Shown here in pieces: positions 5,895 to 6,253 of a DNA stretch of 6,253 bases; positions within the stretch are counted from its first letter, which is position 1, and each line of letters opens with the position of its first letter. The notes beneath the pieces were generated by a model, which saw only the letters and a list, made by a program, of their open reading frames with translations, was not told the DNA's origin and ran no database searches. The stretch is taken from positions 1 to 6,253 of the forward strand of contig JBIIUJ010000140.1 in the NCBI GenBank assembly GCA_044340025.1, in the 5' to 3' direction. The stretch is from JBIIUJ01 sp044340025. Its GTDB lineage: Bacteria > Pseudomonadota > Alphaproteobacteria > Caulobacterales > Aquidulcibacteraceae. The translations under genes were made by a program, and so were the position numbers.

Positions 5895-6253
5895 TTAGCC
5901 CGCGGCAGGCGCTGGCGCAGCTTCGGCGGGCGCTGCGGCGCCCTCGGCCGGGGCCGCCCCTTCGGCGGGCGCGGCCGCAGCCGCAGCGGCCGCCTGGGCG
6001 GGATCGCGCGTCGGGTCCGGGGCGGGAAGGGCCGCCGGCGCCGGGGCAAGCGAGCGCAGATACGCCACAAGCGCCACGCGGTCTTCCTGCTTGCGAATGC
6101 CCGCAAACGACATGCTGGTGCCCGGCACATAGGCCTTCGGGTTCTCCAGATAGTCGTACAGGTTGTCGTAGCTCCAGGGCTTGGCGTAGCCGGTCATGGC
6201 GTCGGTATAGGTGAAGCCCGCATGCGTGCCGGCCGCGCGGCCAAACACGCCAT
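5895..6253 (-). CDS. Class I c-type cytochrome, C-terminal part, cut by the window edge
   Basis: Only the last roughly 119 residues are visible; the haem-binding CxxCH and any signal or anchor lie beyond the right edge. The visible start reads GVFGRAAGTHAGFTYTDAM, a hallmark of class I cytochromes of the mitochondrial and CycM type. Next comes the sixth haem ligand region, VPGTSMSFAG, whose Met codon is at 6111-6113, and then the C-terminal helix EDRVALVAYLRSL. After that is an unusual tail of about 50 residues rich in Ala, Pro and Glu (5898-6047). The GTG at 6248 is an internal codon because conserved sequence runs through it. It could accept electrons from the downstream molybdenum hydroxylase. 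It could equally be a housekeeping CycM-like cytochrome that happens to sit next door, since a 126-nt gap separates it from iorA. Confidence 0.9.
   Translation of the reverse strand, partial: GVFGRAAGTHAGFTYTDAMTGYAKPWSYDNLYDYLENPKAYVPGTSMSFAGIRKQEDRVALVAYLRSLAPAPAALPAPDPTRDPAQAAAAAAAAPAEGAAPAEGAAAPAEAAPAPAAG
5898..6047 (-). repeat. Low-complexity Ala/Pro/Glu-rich coding repeat (cytochrome tail)
   Basis: This stretch encodes the tail after the last cytochrome helix. It has a Pro/Ala linker, a run of eight alanines (5970-5993), then degenerate repeats of the type PAEGAA, PAEGAAA and PAEAAP (5898-5969). At the DNA level the 12-mer TTCGGCGGGCGC occurs at 5922-5933 and again at 5961-5972, 39 nt apart and in frame. 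Expansion by replication slippage is a reasonable inference. Confidence 0.75.

Overview
The window looks like chromosomal DNA of a GC-rich Gram-negative bacterium, most likely an alphaproteobacterium. This is inferred from the strong G/C third-position bias, a Tat-exported IorB-type molybdenum hydroxylase, and a class I cytochrome c of the alphaproteobacterial CycM style. No single marker fixes the genus. The DNA is almost fully coding. The only gap longer than a few bases is about 126 nt, at 5769-5894.

Left block, plus strand (2-1803): the 3' part of gpsA (glycerol-3-phosphate dehydrogenase), whose stop overlaps the start of an alpha/beta hydrolase in an ATGA junction. The hydrolase has an N-terminal hydrophobic export or anchor segment. 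Its TAG stop shares the four bases CTAG with the stop of the convergent gene.

Right block, minus strand (read from 6253 down to 1800): the C-terminal part of a c-type cytochrome with an Ala/Pro/Glu-rich tail, then a 126-nt gap with two inverted repeats, then a compact run of four genes. These are an IorA-type [2Fe-2S] subunit, an IorB-type molybdopterin-binding catalytic subunit with a Tat signal, moaA and moaD. Junctions in the run are a 4-nt gap, a 4-nt GTGA overlap and a 3-nt gap, so it reads as one operon.

Functional picture: iorA and iorB encode a two-subunit molybdenum hydroxylase that is probably exported folded through Tat and faces the periplasm. The neighbouring cytochrome c is a plausible but unproven electron acceptor. 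moaA and moaD supply two steps of molybdenum cofactor synthesis, and moaA is translationally coupled to the enzyme that needs the cofactor. The substrate cannot be read from the sequence. All gene families here are known. The points worth a second look are the enzyme-cofactor coupling, the 26-nt inverted repeat in front of iorA, a possible lipid anchor on IorB, and the cytochrome tail.
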